Of a stretch of 64,000 nucleotides of DNA, positions 10,289 through 19,282 are shown in pieces. Source of the DNA: an uncultured Pelagibacteraceae bacterium. GTDB taxonomy: Bacteria; Pseudomonadota; Alphaproteobacteria; Pelagibacterales; Pelagibacteraceae. The translations under genes and the position numbers were made by a program. Location of the stretch: positions 204,989 through 268,988 of the forward strand of contig CABZHY010000001.1 of the NCBI GenBank assembly GCA_902525565.1. Reading direction: 5' to 3'. The notes under the pieces were generated by a model. It saw only the letters and a program-made list of their open reading frames with translations. It was not told the origin of the DNA and made no database searches. How positions within the stretch are numbered: position 1 is the first letter of the stretch; each line of letters begins with the position of its first letter.

Positions 10289-12868
10289 ATGAAAAATACT
10301 GAAGAGTTTAAAGATAAAAATATTAAATTAATCTCAATGCATGATGAGATGAGTTCATCATATCTTTCTTACGCAATGAGTGTAATCGTAAGTCGTGCAC
10401 TGCCTGATGTAAGAGATGGGTTAAAACCAGTTCATAGAAGAATTTTATATGCAATGTACAAAGGTGGATACGATTGGTCTAAACAATTTAGAAAATCTGC
10501 AAGAATAGTTGGAGATGTTATTGGTAAATATCATCCTCATGGTGATCAATCTGTTTATGATGCTTTAGTTAGAATGGTGCAAGATTTCTCTATGAGCTTG
10601 CCGCTAATTCAAGGTCAAGGAAATTTTGGTTCTATAGATGGCGATCCTGCTGCTGCAATGAGGTATACCGAAACTCGTTTGTCAAAAGTTTCTCAATATT
10701 TAATTGATGATATTGAAAAAAACACAATTACTTTTAAAAGCAACTATGATGAAACAGAAAAAGAACCTAGTGTTTTACCAGCACAATTTCCAAATTTGTT
10801 AGTAAACGGAGCTGGCGGTATCGCTGTTGGTATGGCAACAAGTATACCTCCTCATAATTTAGGTGAAATTATAGATGGTACTTTGGCCTTAATAGATAAT
10901 AAAGACATAAAAATTAAAGAATTAATGAAATACATACCGGGTCCAGATTTTCCAACTGGTGGTGTAATTATAGGTAAAGATATAATTAAACAAGGATATA
11001 ACAATGGAAGAGGATCATTTAAGATAAGAGGTGAAATTTCAATTGAACAACATAAAAAAGGACGTGAAAGACTTATAATAACCTCTATTCCTTATCAAGT
11101 TAATAAGTCTGTTTTAAATGAAAGAATTGCCCAATTAGTAAGAGAAAAAAAGATTGATGGTATAAGAGATATTAGAGATGAATCGAACAGAGAAGGTATA
11201 AGAGTAGCAATAGATTTAAGAAATGGTGTTGAGCCAGAGACTATAAAGAGACAATTATATAAAAATACTCAAATCGAAAGTTCTTTTGGATTTAATACTT
11301 TGGCTATTGTTGAGGGAAAACCTCAAACTTGTACTTTAAAAGATTTTTTATCTAACTTTTTAACTTTTAGAGAAGATGTAGTTATTAAGAAAACCAAATT
11401 TGATCTTCAAAAAGCAGAGGAGCGAGCTCATATTCTTATAGGATTATCAGTTTCAGTAGAAAATTTAGATAAAGTAATAAAAATTATTAGATCATCTAAA
11501 ACGCCTGATGATGCTAAAATATCAATTCTAAAAACCAAATGGAAAATAAACAAATCACAAAAATTAATTTCATTAATAGAGGGTAAAAAGGTTAAAAACC
11601 TTTATTCTTTATCTGAACCACAAGTTTTAGCTATTCTAGAATTAAGACTTCAAAAATTAACTGCATTAGGAATAAATGAAATCGAGGTTGAAATTAAAAA
11701 ATTAGCAGAATTGATAACTCAATATAAAAAGATCATTTCATCAAAAAAAGAACTTTTAAAAGTAATAAGTGAAGAGTTAAAAAATATTAAAGAGAAATTT
11801 GCTATTCCAAGAAGAACTAAAATTATAGATGCTGTTTTAAATTATGATATTGAAGAAACTATACAAAAGCAATCGGTAATAATTACAGTTACATTGCAAG
11901 GCTACATAAAGAGAGGATCTTTAGATGGTGTAAAAAAACAAAAAAGAGGTGGAAAAGGTAAATCAGGAATAACAACTAGAGATCAAGACTCTGTTGTTCA
12001 AACACTATCTGTAAATACTCATACTTCAGTTCTTTTCTTTTCTACCGAGGGTTTAGTTTACAAAATTAAAGCATGGAAAATCCCAGAGGGATCATCATCA
12101 TCTAAGGGTAAGTCTTTATTTAATATTTTACCTTTAAAAAGTCATCAAGCAATAAGTTCAATTATGCCAATGCCTGAAGATGAAACAGGCTTAAAAAATT
12201 ATCAAATAATTTTTGCTACAGCACAGGGAAAAGTACGAAAAAATAGTTTAGAAGATTTTTCATCAATAAATGCATCTGGAAAAATTGCGATGAAATTGGA
12301 TAATAACGATAAAATTGTAGGTGTTAAAATTTGTAAAGATGATCAGGATATAATTTTAAGCACAAAATTTGGCAAATGCATTAGATTTGAGACCAAAAAG
12401 CTAAGAGTTTTCAAAGGTAGATCTTCTAAAGGTATTAAAGGGATAGAGTTAGCATCAAATGATCAAATAGTATCTTTGTCAGTTATTGATAATGATAAAA
12501 TTAGTAAAAAAGAAAAAAAATCTAAAGATGTAAAATCTGAATTAAAAGCAAGAGAGAAATTTGTTTTATCAATAAGTGAGAATGGTTATGGTAAAAAGAC
12601 CTCACACACAGATTACAGAGTTACTAACAGAGGTGGTAAAGGCATTATAGGAATAGTAAATTCACCAAGAAATGGAAATATCACTTCATCTTTTCCTGTT
12701 TTTGAAGGCGATGAAATTTTAATTTCTACAAATAAAGGTAGAGTTATAAGGGTTGCTGTTAAAGAAATTAGAACCGCAGGTAGAAATACTCAAGGAGTCA
12801 GAATAATTAAGTTATCTGGAGAAGAAAAAGTTGTTTCGGCTATTAAAATTGATGATAATTTAATTTAA
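10289..12868 (+). CDS. gyrA: DNA gyrase subunit A
   Basis: 859 residues. The breakage-reunion domain has the catalytic tyrosine in AAMRYTETR (Tyr126). The GyrA box QKRGGKG near residue 550 marks gyrase rather than topoisomerase IV, and a six-bladed C-terminal DNA-wrapping domain follows. With GyrB it introduces negative supercoils. In the quinolone pocket [10 protein letters not shown], the position of E. coli Ser83 is Gln87 here, while the Asp87 equivalent (Asp91) is kept. The gene shares one base with coaD. Confidence 0.96.
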   Translation: MKNTEEFKDKNIKLISMHDEMSSSYLSYAMSVIVSRALPDVRDGLKPVHRRILYAMYKGGYDWSKQFRKSARIVGDVIGKYHPHGDQSVYDALVRMVQDFSMSLPLIQGQGNFGSIDGDPAAAMRYTETRLSKVSQYLIDDIEKNTITFKSNYDETEKEPSVLPAQFPNLLVNGAGGIAVGMATSIPPHNLGEIIDGTLALIDNKDIKIKELMKYIPGPDFPTGGVIIGKDIIKQGYNNGRGSFKIRGEISIEQHKKGRERLIITSIPYQVNKSVLNERIAQLVREKKIDGIRDIRDESNREGIRVAIDLRNGVEPETIKRQLYKNTQIESSFGFNTLAIVEGKPQTCTLKDFLSNFLTFREDVVIKKTKFDLQKAEERAHILIGLSVSVENLDKVIKIIRSSKTPDDAKISILKTKWKINKSQKLISLIEGKKVKNLYSLSEPQVLAILELRLQKLTALGINEIEVEIKKLAELITQYKKIISSKKELLKVISEELKNIKEKFAIPRRTKIIDAVLNYDIEETIQKQSVIITVTLQGYIKRGSLDGVKKQKRGGKGKSGITTRDQDSVVQTLSVNTHTSVLFFSTEGLVYKIKAWKIPEGSSSSKGKSLFNILPLKSHQAISSIMPMPEDETGLKNYQIIFATAQGKVRKNSLEDFSSINASGKIAMKLDNNDKIVGVKICKDDQDIILSTKFGKCIRFETKKLRVFKGRSSKGIKGIELASNDQIVSLSVIDNDKISKKEKKSKDVKSELKAREKFVLSISENGYGKKTSHTDYRVTNRGGKGIIGIVNSPRNGNITSSFPVFEGDEILISTNKGRVIRVAVKEIRTAGRNTQGVRIIKLSGEEKVVSAIKIDDNLI

Positions 12869-13362
12869 TGAGTAAAATTGCAATTTATCCAGGAACATTT
12901 GATCCTATCACTTTTGGACATATTGATGTCATAAAAAAATCACTAAAACTATTCGATAAGGTAGTTGTAGGTGTTTCTGATGAAAGTAATAAAAATTATC
13001 TATTCAGTTATGAAGAAAGAATAGAAATAGTCAATAAAGCTTTATTTAAAGATTTAAAATTAAATAGAAAAAAAATTAAAGTAGTATCATTTGGTTCTTT
13101 AACCACAGATTTATGTAAAAAATATAAATCAAACATTATTCTAAGAGGATTAAGAGCTGTATCTGATTTTGAATATGAGTTTCAATTAGCTGGTATGAAT
13201 AGAAAATTGAACCAAAACATAGAAACAATTTTTTTAATGTCTGATATAGAAAATCAAATTATCTCATCAAGATTTGTTAAAGATATTGTCAAATTAAAAG
13301 GTGATATAAAAAAATTTACTACAAAAAGTACAATTAAATCATTAAAAGATAAATATGAATAA
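12868..13362 (+). CDS. coaD: Phosphopantetheine adenylyltransferase
   Basis: 164 residues, normal length. The nucleotidyltransferase motif YPGTFDPITFGHIDVI is at residues 7-22, and RGLRAVSDFEYEFQLAGMN and ISSRFVKDI follow as in CoaD. It makes dephospho-CoA from phosphopantetheine and ATP, the fourth step of coenzyme A synthesis. It overlaps gyrA by 1 nt and the cyclophilin gene by 8 nt. Confidence 0.95.
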   Translation: MSKIAIYPGTFDPITFGHIDVIKKSLKLFDKVVVGVSDESNKNYLFSYEERIEIVNKALFKDLKLNRKKIKVVSFGSLTTDLCKKYKSNIILRGLRAVSDFEYEFQLAGMNRKLNQNIETIFLMSDIENQIISSRFVKDIVKLKGDIKKFTTKSTIKSLKDKYE

Positions 13363-13915
13363 AATTTTTACGAAAATACTGATTTTGTTTTTTTTAATTA
13401 CTAATCAATCAATAGCTGAGGAGAATATAATGATATTAAAATTAAAAGATGGGGATGTTAAAATCGAATTATTTGAAGATGTTGCACCAAACCATGTAAA
13501 AAGAATTAAGGAATTAGCAAACAGTGGTAAATACGACAATGTGGTTTTTCATAGAGTTATCGATGGATTTATGGCTCAAACAGGAGATGTAAAATTTGGA
13601 AATTCAGAATCTAAAGAATTCGATCTTAGAAGAGCTGGAATGGGAGGTTCAGATTTCCCAGATTTAAAACAAGAATTTAATAGTCTACCACATGATAGGG
13701 GAACTTTGTCAATGGCAAGATCTCAGGACCCAAATAGTGCAAACAGTCAGTTTTTTATTTGTTTTCAGCCAGCTCCATTTTTAGATCGACAATACACAGT
13801 CTTTGGAAAAGTAATCGAGGGTATGGAATTTGTAGATAAAATAAAAAGAGGTGATCAAAACGATAACGGTGCTGTAACTGATCCAGATAAGATTATTAGT
13901 TTTAAATCTAAATAA
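13355..13915 (+). CDS. Peptidyl-prolyl cis-trans isomerase, cyclophilin type, exported
   Basis: 186 residues. A signal peptide (about 1-21, ILILFFLITNQSIAEE) precedes a cyclophilin domain with VVFHRVIDGFMAQTGD, ARSQDPNSANSQFFI and QYTVFGKVIEGMEFVDKI. The catalytic arginine and the QFFI strand are present. It probably speeds proline isomerisation of proteins folding in the periplasm. It overlaps the end of coaD by 8 nt and precedes tgt by 9 nt. Confidence 0.92.
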   Translation: MNKIFTKILILFFLITNQSIAEENIMILKLKDGDVKIELFEDVAPNHVKRIKELANSGKYDNVVFHRVIDGFMAQTGDVKFGNSESKEFDLRRAGMGGSDFPDLKQEFNSLPHDRGTLSMARSQDPNSANSQFFICFQPAPFLDRQYTVFGKVIEGMEFVDKIKRGDQNDNGAVTDPDKIISFKSK

Positions 13916-13924
13916 TTCTTTCTA

Positions 13925-15037
13925 ATGGCATTTAAAAAATTTGCCTTTAACATTATAAATAAAGATAATTTTGCTCGATGCGGCCTTATTGAAACCCCTC
14001 GAGGGGTTATACAAACACCAGCATTTATGCCTGTTGGAACACAGGGTACTGTAAAGGCTTGTACTATAGATGATATAAAAAAAACAGGATCACAAATTAT
14101 ACTCTCAAATACTTATCATCTTATGATAAGACCTGGTGTAGAAAGAATTCAATCTGCTGGTGGACTTCACACTTTTATGAATTGTGATTTACCTATATTA
14201 ACAGACTCTGGTGGTTTCCAAGTAATGTCTTTGTCAAAATTAAACAGGATAGATAGAGAGAAGGGAGCTATTTTTAATTCTCACGTTGATGGTAAGAAAT
14301 TCTACTTAAGTCCAGAGGAAAGTATCAGAATTCAATTAGGATTAAATTCTGATATCGTAATGATTATGGATGAGTGTCCAAAGAAGACCGATAATTACGA
14401 TGTTATAAAAAAATCAATGGATTTATCACTTTACTGGGCGAAAAGATCGAAATACGCATTTGGCAGTAATCCTCATAAAGCATTGTTTGGCATCGTTCAA
14501 GGAGGCTTGTTTAAGGATTTAAGACTAAAATCACTTCAAGAGTTAATTAAAATTGGTTTTGATGGTTACGCAGTTGGTGGATTAGCTGTAGGCGAAACAC
14601 AAAGAGAAATGTTTAATGTTTTAGATGATATAAAAGAATATTTACCAACCGAAAAACCACACTATTTAATGGGTGTTGGAACACCATCTGATATTTTAGG
14701 TGCTGTCAAAAGAGGTATAGATATGTTTGATTGTGTTTTGCCAACCAGATCAGGGCGTACTGGTTTAGCATTTACTTGGCAAGGAAGAATTAATATTAAA
14801 AATAGAAGATATCAAAATGACAACACTCCTCTAGATCCAGATTGTGAAAATCTTAATTTAAATAAATACTCAAAAAACTATTTAAATCATTTATTTAATA
14901 CTAATGAAATTCTAGCTTCAATGTTACTCACTTTACATAATATTAATTTTTATCAAGAATTAATGACTTTGATCAGAAAAAATATTAATCATGGTACTTT
15001 TGATCAATTTCACGATAAATACATTGATAAGTTGTAG
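13925..15037 (+). CDS. tgt: Queuine tRNA-ribosyltransferase (TGT) with an eroded zinc site
   Basis: 370 residues. The core is intact: DSGGFQVMSL carries the nucleophile/substrate Asp, GIVQGG and GGLAVGE the pocket, and FDCVLPTRSGRTGLAFT the second aspartate. TGT exchanges guanine for preQ1 at position 34 of GUN-anticodon tRNAs. The usual C-x-C-x2-C zinc motif after PLDP reads C-E-N-L-N-L: only the first cysteine remains, although the later histidine (LHN) is kept. Thus the structural zinc is probably lost. The DNA at 14826-14860 is clean, with no frameshift. Confidence 0.94.
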   Translation: MAFKKFAFNIINKDNFARCGLIETPRGVIQTPAFMPVGTQGTVKACTIDDIKKTGSQIILSNTYHLMIRPGVERIQSAGGLHTFMNCDLPILTDSGGFQVMSLSKLNRIDREKGAIFNSHVDGKKFYLSPEESIRIQLGLNSDIVMIMDECPKKTDNYDVIKKSMDLSLYWAKRSKYAFGSNPHKALFGIVQGGLFKDLRLKSLQELIKIGFDGYAVGGLAVGETQREMFNVLDDIKEYLPTEKPHYLMGVGTPSDILGAVKRGIDMFDCVLPTRSGRTGLAFTWQGRINIKNRRYQNDNTPLDPDCENLNLNKYSKNYLNHLFNTNEILASMLLTLHNINFYQELMTLIRKNINHGTFDQFHDKYIDKL

Positions 15038-15097
15038 AACGTGTAGAAATTTAGTTAAAATTGACATTTGAAAAAAAAAAATAATTCTGTATATAAC

Positions 15098-15118
15098 AAT
15101 TATTCAATTTGAATAATT
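15098..15118. repeat. 21-bp perfect palindrome upstream of tRNA-Lys
   Basis: Arms 15098-15107 and 15109-15118 (AATTATTCAA / TTGAATAATT) are exact reverse complements around a single central T. It ends 3 nt before the tRNA-Lys gene and lies 60 nt after tgt. It could be an operator over the tRNA promoter or, as RNA, an A/U-only hairpin behind tgt. It is not followed by a U run, so a standard terminator is unlikely. Confidence 0.55.
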
Positions 15119-15121
15119 TGG

Positions 15122-15197
<76 letters not shown>

Positions 15198-15207
15198 ATT
15201 AATTGAA

Positions 15208-16035
15208 CTAACTTAAGTTAATTGGTGGATAATCCAAAATTACTTCATTCATCCATTCATTCAGCTGTCTGATACGTGTATCAGAAGATGGATGAGTACT
15301 CATAAATTGAGGTGGTTCTTTACCTTTATTAAATTCTTTCATTCTTTCCCAAATTTTTACTGTTTCTCTAATATCATACCCTGAAAGTGATGAAAAAATC
15401 ATACCAAGATAGTCAGCTTCACTCTCTTGTTTCCTGCTAAAAGGATTCATAATACCTAGTTGAGCCAGCAAACCAACAGTGTCCATACCCGTTGTTCTAT
15501 TAATATCTGATAATACTCCACCGCTAGCTATATCGATTATTCGTGCTCCTGTATTTAGCAGTACTCCTCGACTTGCTCTTTCTATAGAATGTTTTGCAAC
15601 AGCATGTGCCACCTCGTGACCCATAACTGCAGCTAAACCATTTGTATTTTTGGTAACATCAAGAATACCAGTGTAGACGGCTATTTTGCCACCAGGCATA
15701 CACCAAGCATTTCTAACTTTTTTATTATCAATTAAAATATACTCCCAATCAAAATTTGCAGTTGGATCATTTAATTTAGCTCTATAAAAATATTCACTTA
15801 TTGAGTCTTCCATTCTTTTTCCAATTTCTTTTATTTCATTTAATTTTTTTACATCATTACTCAACTTTTCTTTTTCTTTTACTTTTTCGTAAATTTGAGC
15901 AGCTTGAGCATTCAATTTTGCCTCTGGAATAATTTTTAATTGTTTTCTATCGGTAATAGGTGCTGAAGAACAAGAATGCAAAAAAAGACTTCCACAACCA
16001 CAACCCACATATGTTAAAAATTTTCTTCTATCCAT
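15208..16035 (-). CDS. M48-family metalloprotease, putative Tat-exported lipoprotein
   Basis: 275 residues. The zinc protease motif HEVAH is at 140-144 and ESEAD at 203-207 supplies the third ligand region; GGKIAVYTGIL precedes it, as in periplasmic M48 enzymes of the BepA/LoiP type. The N-terminus DRRKFLTYVGCG resembles a twin-arginine signal (RRxFL), and Cys22 in LHSC could be a lipobox cysteine. It probably degrades or repairs misassembled envelope proteins. It converges on tRNA-Lys with only 10 nt between them. Confidence 0.88.
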   Translation of the reverse strand: MDRRKFLTYVGCGCGSLFLHSCSSAPITDRKQLKIIPEAKLNAQAAQIYEKVKEKEKLSNDVKKLNEIKEIGKRMEDSISEYFYRAKLNDPTANFDWEYILIDNKKVRNAWCMPGGKIAVYTGILDVTKNTNGLAAVMGHEVAHAVAKHSIERASRGVLLNTGARIIDIASGGVLSDINRTTGMDTVGLLAQLGIMNPFSRKQESEADYLGMIFSSLSGYDIRETVKIWERMKEFNKGKEPPQFMSTHPSSDTRIRQLNEWMNEVILDYPPINLS

Positions 16036-16056
16036 AACTAATTTAAATTGGTATTA

Positions 16057-16143
16057 ATGTTTAACATGAATCTTAATAACAAAATCTTAATTGTATTATT
16101 TATCATTGCAATTGTTTTTGTTGTATACGCTAGTTATAGATAA
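16057..16143 (+). CDS. Putative single-helix membrane microprotein
   Basis: A 28-codon ORF starting at ATG 16057 (or ATG 16066) and ending in TAA 8 nt before the next gene. It encodes one hydrophobic helix, ILIVLFIIAIVFVVYA, after a short polar N-terminus. It fills most of the spacer between the divergent M48 and DUF502 genes. No ribosome-binding site stands out and there is no family match. Its reality rests only on position and hydrophobicity. Confidence 0.35.
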   Translation: MFNMNLNNKILIVLFIIAIVFVVYASYR

Positions 16144-16151
16144 TTTTAAAT

Positions 16152-16769
16152 ATGGCAAAAAAAGGCTCAAAAAAATCAATTTCATTAACTTTGAGAAACT
16201 ATTTTATCGCTGGTGTAGTTGTTTTGATACCGATTGGTTTTACGTTATATCTAACTAAAATTTTAATTGGTATTTCATCTAACTTAATCCCAAAAAATAT
16301 TAATCCAAATAGCTATTTACCTTTTAACATTCCTGGAGTTGAAATTATTATTTCAATTTTACTTATTACTATAGTTGGAGGCCTTTCATTATCTTTTTTT
16401 GGAAGAAGAATTTTAAAATTAATTGATGATCTTTTCAAAAGAATTCCATTTTTAAGAACAGTTTATTCTGCAATTGTTCAGATGACAGAAACTTTTTCAA
16501 AAAAAGATGATGGAAAAAGAAGTGTTGTTTTAATTGAATATCCTAGAAAAGGTGTTTGGGCTGTCGGTTTTGCTACAAAAGAAAATAAAGGTGAAATGGC
16601 TAAAAAAACAGGAAAGAAATTGATTAATGTTTTTGTTCCAACTACACCCAATCCAACAAGTGGTTTTTTATTAATGTTCCCTATAGAAGAAGTTATATAT
16701 TTAAACATGTCTTTTGAAGAAGCATCCAAATTTATAGTTTCGGCTGGCACTTCAACTAAAAAATCTTAG
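16152..16769 (+). CDS. DUF502 family membrane protein
   Basis: 205 residues. Two membrane helices (about 17-37 and 60-80) flank a short loop; the rest is soluble, with RIPFLRTVYSAIVQMTETFS, GVWAVGFAT and VFVPTTPNPTSGFLLMFP, all typical of DUF502. The family is widespread in bacteria and plants; no enzymatic role is established. In alphaproteobacteria it is often a neighbour of recG, and here it converges on recG with a 4-nt overlap. Confidence 0.85.
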   Translation: MAKKGSKKSISLTLRNYFIAGVVVLIPIGFTLYLTKILIGISSNLIPKNINPNSYLPFNIPGVEIIISILLITIVGGLSLSFFGRRILKLIDDLFKRIPFLRTVYSAIVQMTETFSKKDDGKRSVVLIEYPRKGVWAVGFATKENKGEMAKKTGKKLINVFVPTTPNPTSGFLLMFPIEEVIYLNMSFEEASKFIVSAGTSTKKS

Positions 16770-18823
16770 GCAATATCATTAATTATATCAGCTCTATCAT
16801 ATAGTTTTATTAAAGGTTTAAACTTTTTTATATCTTCATTAGAATTCTCAATTCTTTTCATTTCTTTCTCAGCTAACAAGAAAAGATCACTATTATGAAT
16901 TGGGTCAGCTAATTTAAAATTTTTGATACCACTTTGTTTAAAACCTAAAATATCTCCAAAACCTCTTAATTTCATATCTTCTTCGGATATTAAAAAACCG
17001 TCATTCGTATTTTTCAAAATTTTAATTCTTTTTTTGGCATTTTCACTTAAATTAGATTTGAACATAAGAATACAAGTTGAGTCTATTTCTCCACGACCAA
17101 CTCTTCCTCTTAATTGATGAAGTTGAGACAATCCAAATTTATTTGCATTTTCGATTACAATTACATTAGCATTTGGAAAATCAATTCCAACCTCTATGAT
17201 TGTCGTTGATACTAAAATTTTAAATTTATTTTTTAAAAAATTATTTAGTATTTGATTTTTTTCATCGTTATTGGTTTTTCCATGAAGTAAACATACTTGA
17301 TTTGGAAATTTTTGATTTAAAAATCTAAATTTTTTTATAGCTGATGAATGGTCCAATTTTTTTGATTCCTCGATTAGTGGACATACCCAAAAAATTTGGT
17401 TTCCAATTTTAATTTCTTTTTTTATAAATTTTAAAACATCCTCAATTTTAATCTCTAATTTACTATAGGTTTTAATTGGTTTTCTATTTTTAGGTTTTTC
17501 TCGAATTATTGAAATATCCATATCACCATAAATAGTCATTGTTAGTGTCCGAGGTATAGGTGTCGCTGTCATTAATAAAACGTCACAATTTGTTCCACCT
17601 TTGTCTGACAATTTTTTTCGTTGATTAACTCCAAACTTATGTTGCTCATCTATTATTATTAATCCTAATTTTTTAAAAATTATTTTTTTTTGAAATATTG
17701 CGTGAGTTCCAAAGATAATATTAATTTTATTATTTTCTAATTTTTTATGAATTTCTTTTTTTAATTTATATTCAGATTTTCCAGAAATAAGATCAATATT
17801 TATATTTTTAGGAAATATCTTTTTTGCAAGCGTAAAATGTTGTCTTGCTAGAATTTCTGTAGGTGCCATAAAAGCAACTTGGTAACCAGAATTTATGGTA
17901 TTTATTGCTGCTAGCAGTGACACTATTGTTTTTCCGCTACCAACGTCTCCTTGTAAAAGTCTAAACATTTTACTTGTAGAACACAAATCTTTGTTTATTT
18001 CATTAAGTGATTTTAGTTGATCGTTTGTAAGTGAAAAATCTAATCTATTTATTATATTATTTTGAGCATTATAATTAATAACTTTATTTTTTTTTTTTAT
18101 TTTTTTTATTTTTTTTCTGATTTCAGAATTAACAAGAAATGTAGAAAATATTTCATCAAAAGCTAGTCTTTGATAGAAATTTGATTTATAATTTCCAATA
18201 TTTTCTGGTTTGTGTAATTCTTTAATTGAGCTGTTCCAACTTATATTTTTAAATTTAGATAAAATACTTTTAGAGTGCCATTCATTTAAAACAGGCAAAT
18301 TATCTATTATTTGACGCATGATTCTGTTATATATTTTTTCTGAAATACCCTCTGTTAGTGAATATTTATTATGAGTTTGTTTGATTAGTGAAGCATCTTC
18401 AGAAACATATTTTGGATTTGTCATTTGGTATTTATTTCTAAAATATCCAACTTTACCACTTACAGTTATTTCCTTTCCTAGTGGAAGTATTTTTTTTATA
18501 TATCCCTCATAACTATTAAAAAAAACAAAATCTATTTCACCAGTTTCATCACTACACACAACTCTATTAGGTAATTTCCTTATTCGTGGAAAATTATATT
18601 TTTGTGGAGTTATATTTACTGTTTGTATTTCACCAATTTTTAAATCTTTTATTTTTGCTGATAAACTTCTATCCGTATAGGATTTTGGAAGTTTCCACAG
18701 TAAATCAAATAAATTATTAATATTTTTATTCTTTAATAAATTTTTTGTTTTAGTTCCTACGCCTCTTAAAGAACTTAAATCTGACAATAAATACTCATAA
18801 TTTGTTTTATTTTTCATTAACAA
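16766..18823 (-). CDS. recG: ATP-dependent DNA helicase RecG
   Basis: 685 residues. An N-terminal wedge (OB fold) domain is followed by superfamily 2 helicase motifs: Walker A LLQGDVGSGKTIVSLLA, DEQH box IIDEQHKFGVNQR, LLMTATPIPRTL, and QLHQLRGRVGRGE. The C-terminal RGFGDILGFKQSG motif is specific to RecG. It regresses stalled replication forks and branch-migrates Holliday junctions. It is divergent from sdhE with 19 nt between the start codons. Confidence 0.96.
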   Translation of the reverse strand: MLMKNKTNYEYLLSDLSSLRGVGTKTKNLLKNKNINNLFDLLWKLPKSYTDRSLSAKIKDLKIGEIQTVNITPQKYNFPRIRKLPNRVVCSDETGEIDFVFFNSYEGYIKKILPLGKEITVSGKVGYFRNKYQMTNPKYVSEDASLIKQTHNKYSLTEGISEKIYNRIMRQIIDNLPVLNEWHSKSILSKFKNISWNSSIKELHKPENIGNYKSNFYQRLAFDEIFSTFLVNSEIRKKIKKIKKKNKVINYNAQNNIINRLDFSLTNDQLKSLNEINKDLCSTSKMFRLLQGDVGSGKTIVSLLAAINTINSGYQVAFMAPTEILARQHFTLAKKIFPKNINIDLISGKSEYKLKKEIHKKLENNKINIIFGTHAIFQKKIIFKKLGLIIIDEQHKFGVNQRKKLSDKGGTNCDVLLMTATPIPRTLTMTIYGDMDISIIREKPKNRKPIKTYSKLEIKIEDVLKFIKKEIKIGNQIFWVCPLIEESKKLDHSSAIKKFRFLNQKFPNQVCLLHGKTNNDEKNQILNNFLKNKFKILVSTTIIEVGIDFPNANVIVIENANKFGLSQLHQLRGRVGRGEIDSTCILMFKSNLSENAKKRIKILKNTNDGFLISEEDMKLRGFGDILGFKQSGIKNFKLADPIHNSDLFLLAEKEMKRIENSNEDIKKFKPLIKLYDRADIINDIA

Positions 18824-18842
18824 TCAATATATTCTAATTATT

Positions 18843-19100
18843 ATGATCAACATAGACGAATTAAAAAAAAAAATTATTTATCGATCTAATTATAGGGGTA
18901 CAAAAGAAATGGATAATCTTTTAGGTGCATTTACGAAAAAATATATAAATAATTTAAATGAAAAGGATCTTCTTGATCTAGAAAGATTGCTCAATATTGA
19001 TGACAATAATTTGTATAATTTTTACAACGGTTTCAAAACAGATATTAAATTTGAGAATAATAACATAAATTTATTATATAAAAATTTTAACTTTAAATAA
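18843..19100 (+). CDS. sdhE: Succinate dehydrogenase assembly factor SdhE
   Basis: 85 residues of the SdhE/SDH5 (YgfY) family. The conserved YRGTKEMD, matching RGxxE, lies at residues 17-24, and YINNLNEKDLLDLERLLNIDD follows with the family's helical pattern. The protein promotes covalent FAD attachment to the flavoprotein subunit of succinate dehydrogenase. Its stop lies 6 nt from the converging tRNA-Ser gene. Confidence 0.88.
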   Translation: MINIDELKKKIIYRSNYRGTKEMDNLLGAFTKKYINNLNEKDLLDLERLLNIDDNNLYNFYNGFKTDIKFENNNINLLYKNFNFK

Positions 19101-19106
19101 AAATGA

Positions 19107-19196
19107 TGGCGGAGAGACTGGGATTCGAACCCAGGAAAGAGTTGCCCCTTTGCCGGTTTTCAAGACCGGTGCTTTCAACCGCTCAGCCATCTCTCC
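19107..19196 (-). tRNA. tRNA-Ser (anticodon TGA)
   Basis: On the minus strand: acceptor GGAGAGA with TCTCTCC, anticodon stem ACCGG-type with loop reading CTTGAAA (anticodon TGA), a long variable arm typical of serine tRNAs, T arm CTGGG/CCCAG with TTCGAAT, discriminator G and encoded CCA. It reads UCA and related codons. It is charged by SerS, encoded at 2174-3433. Confidence 0.97.
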
Positions 19197-19282
19197 GTGA
19201 GCAAGGTTTTATAATTATAATTATTTAATTCAACCATAAAATAGTCTAATAAACTTATTAATTATAAGCATCATGATTTCCA

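Noticed and set aside
15061..15097. TTGACA with TATAAC as a tRNA-Lys promoter
   Set aside because: The hexamers are 25 nt apart, too far for a sigma-70-type promoter; -35 match may be chance.
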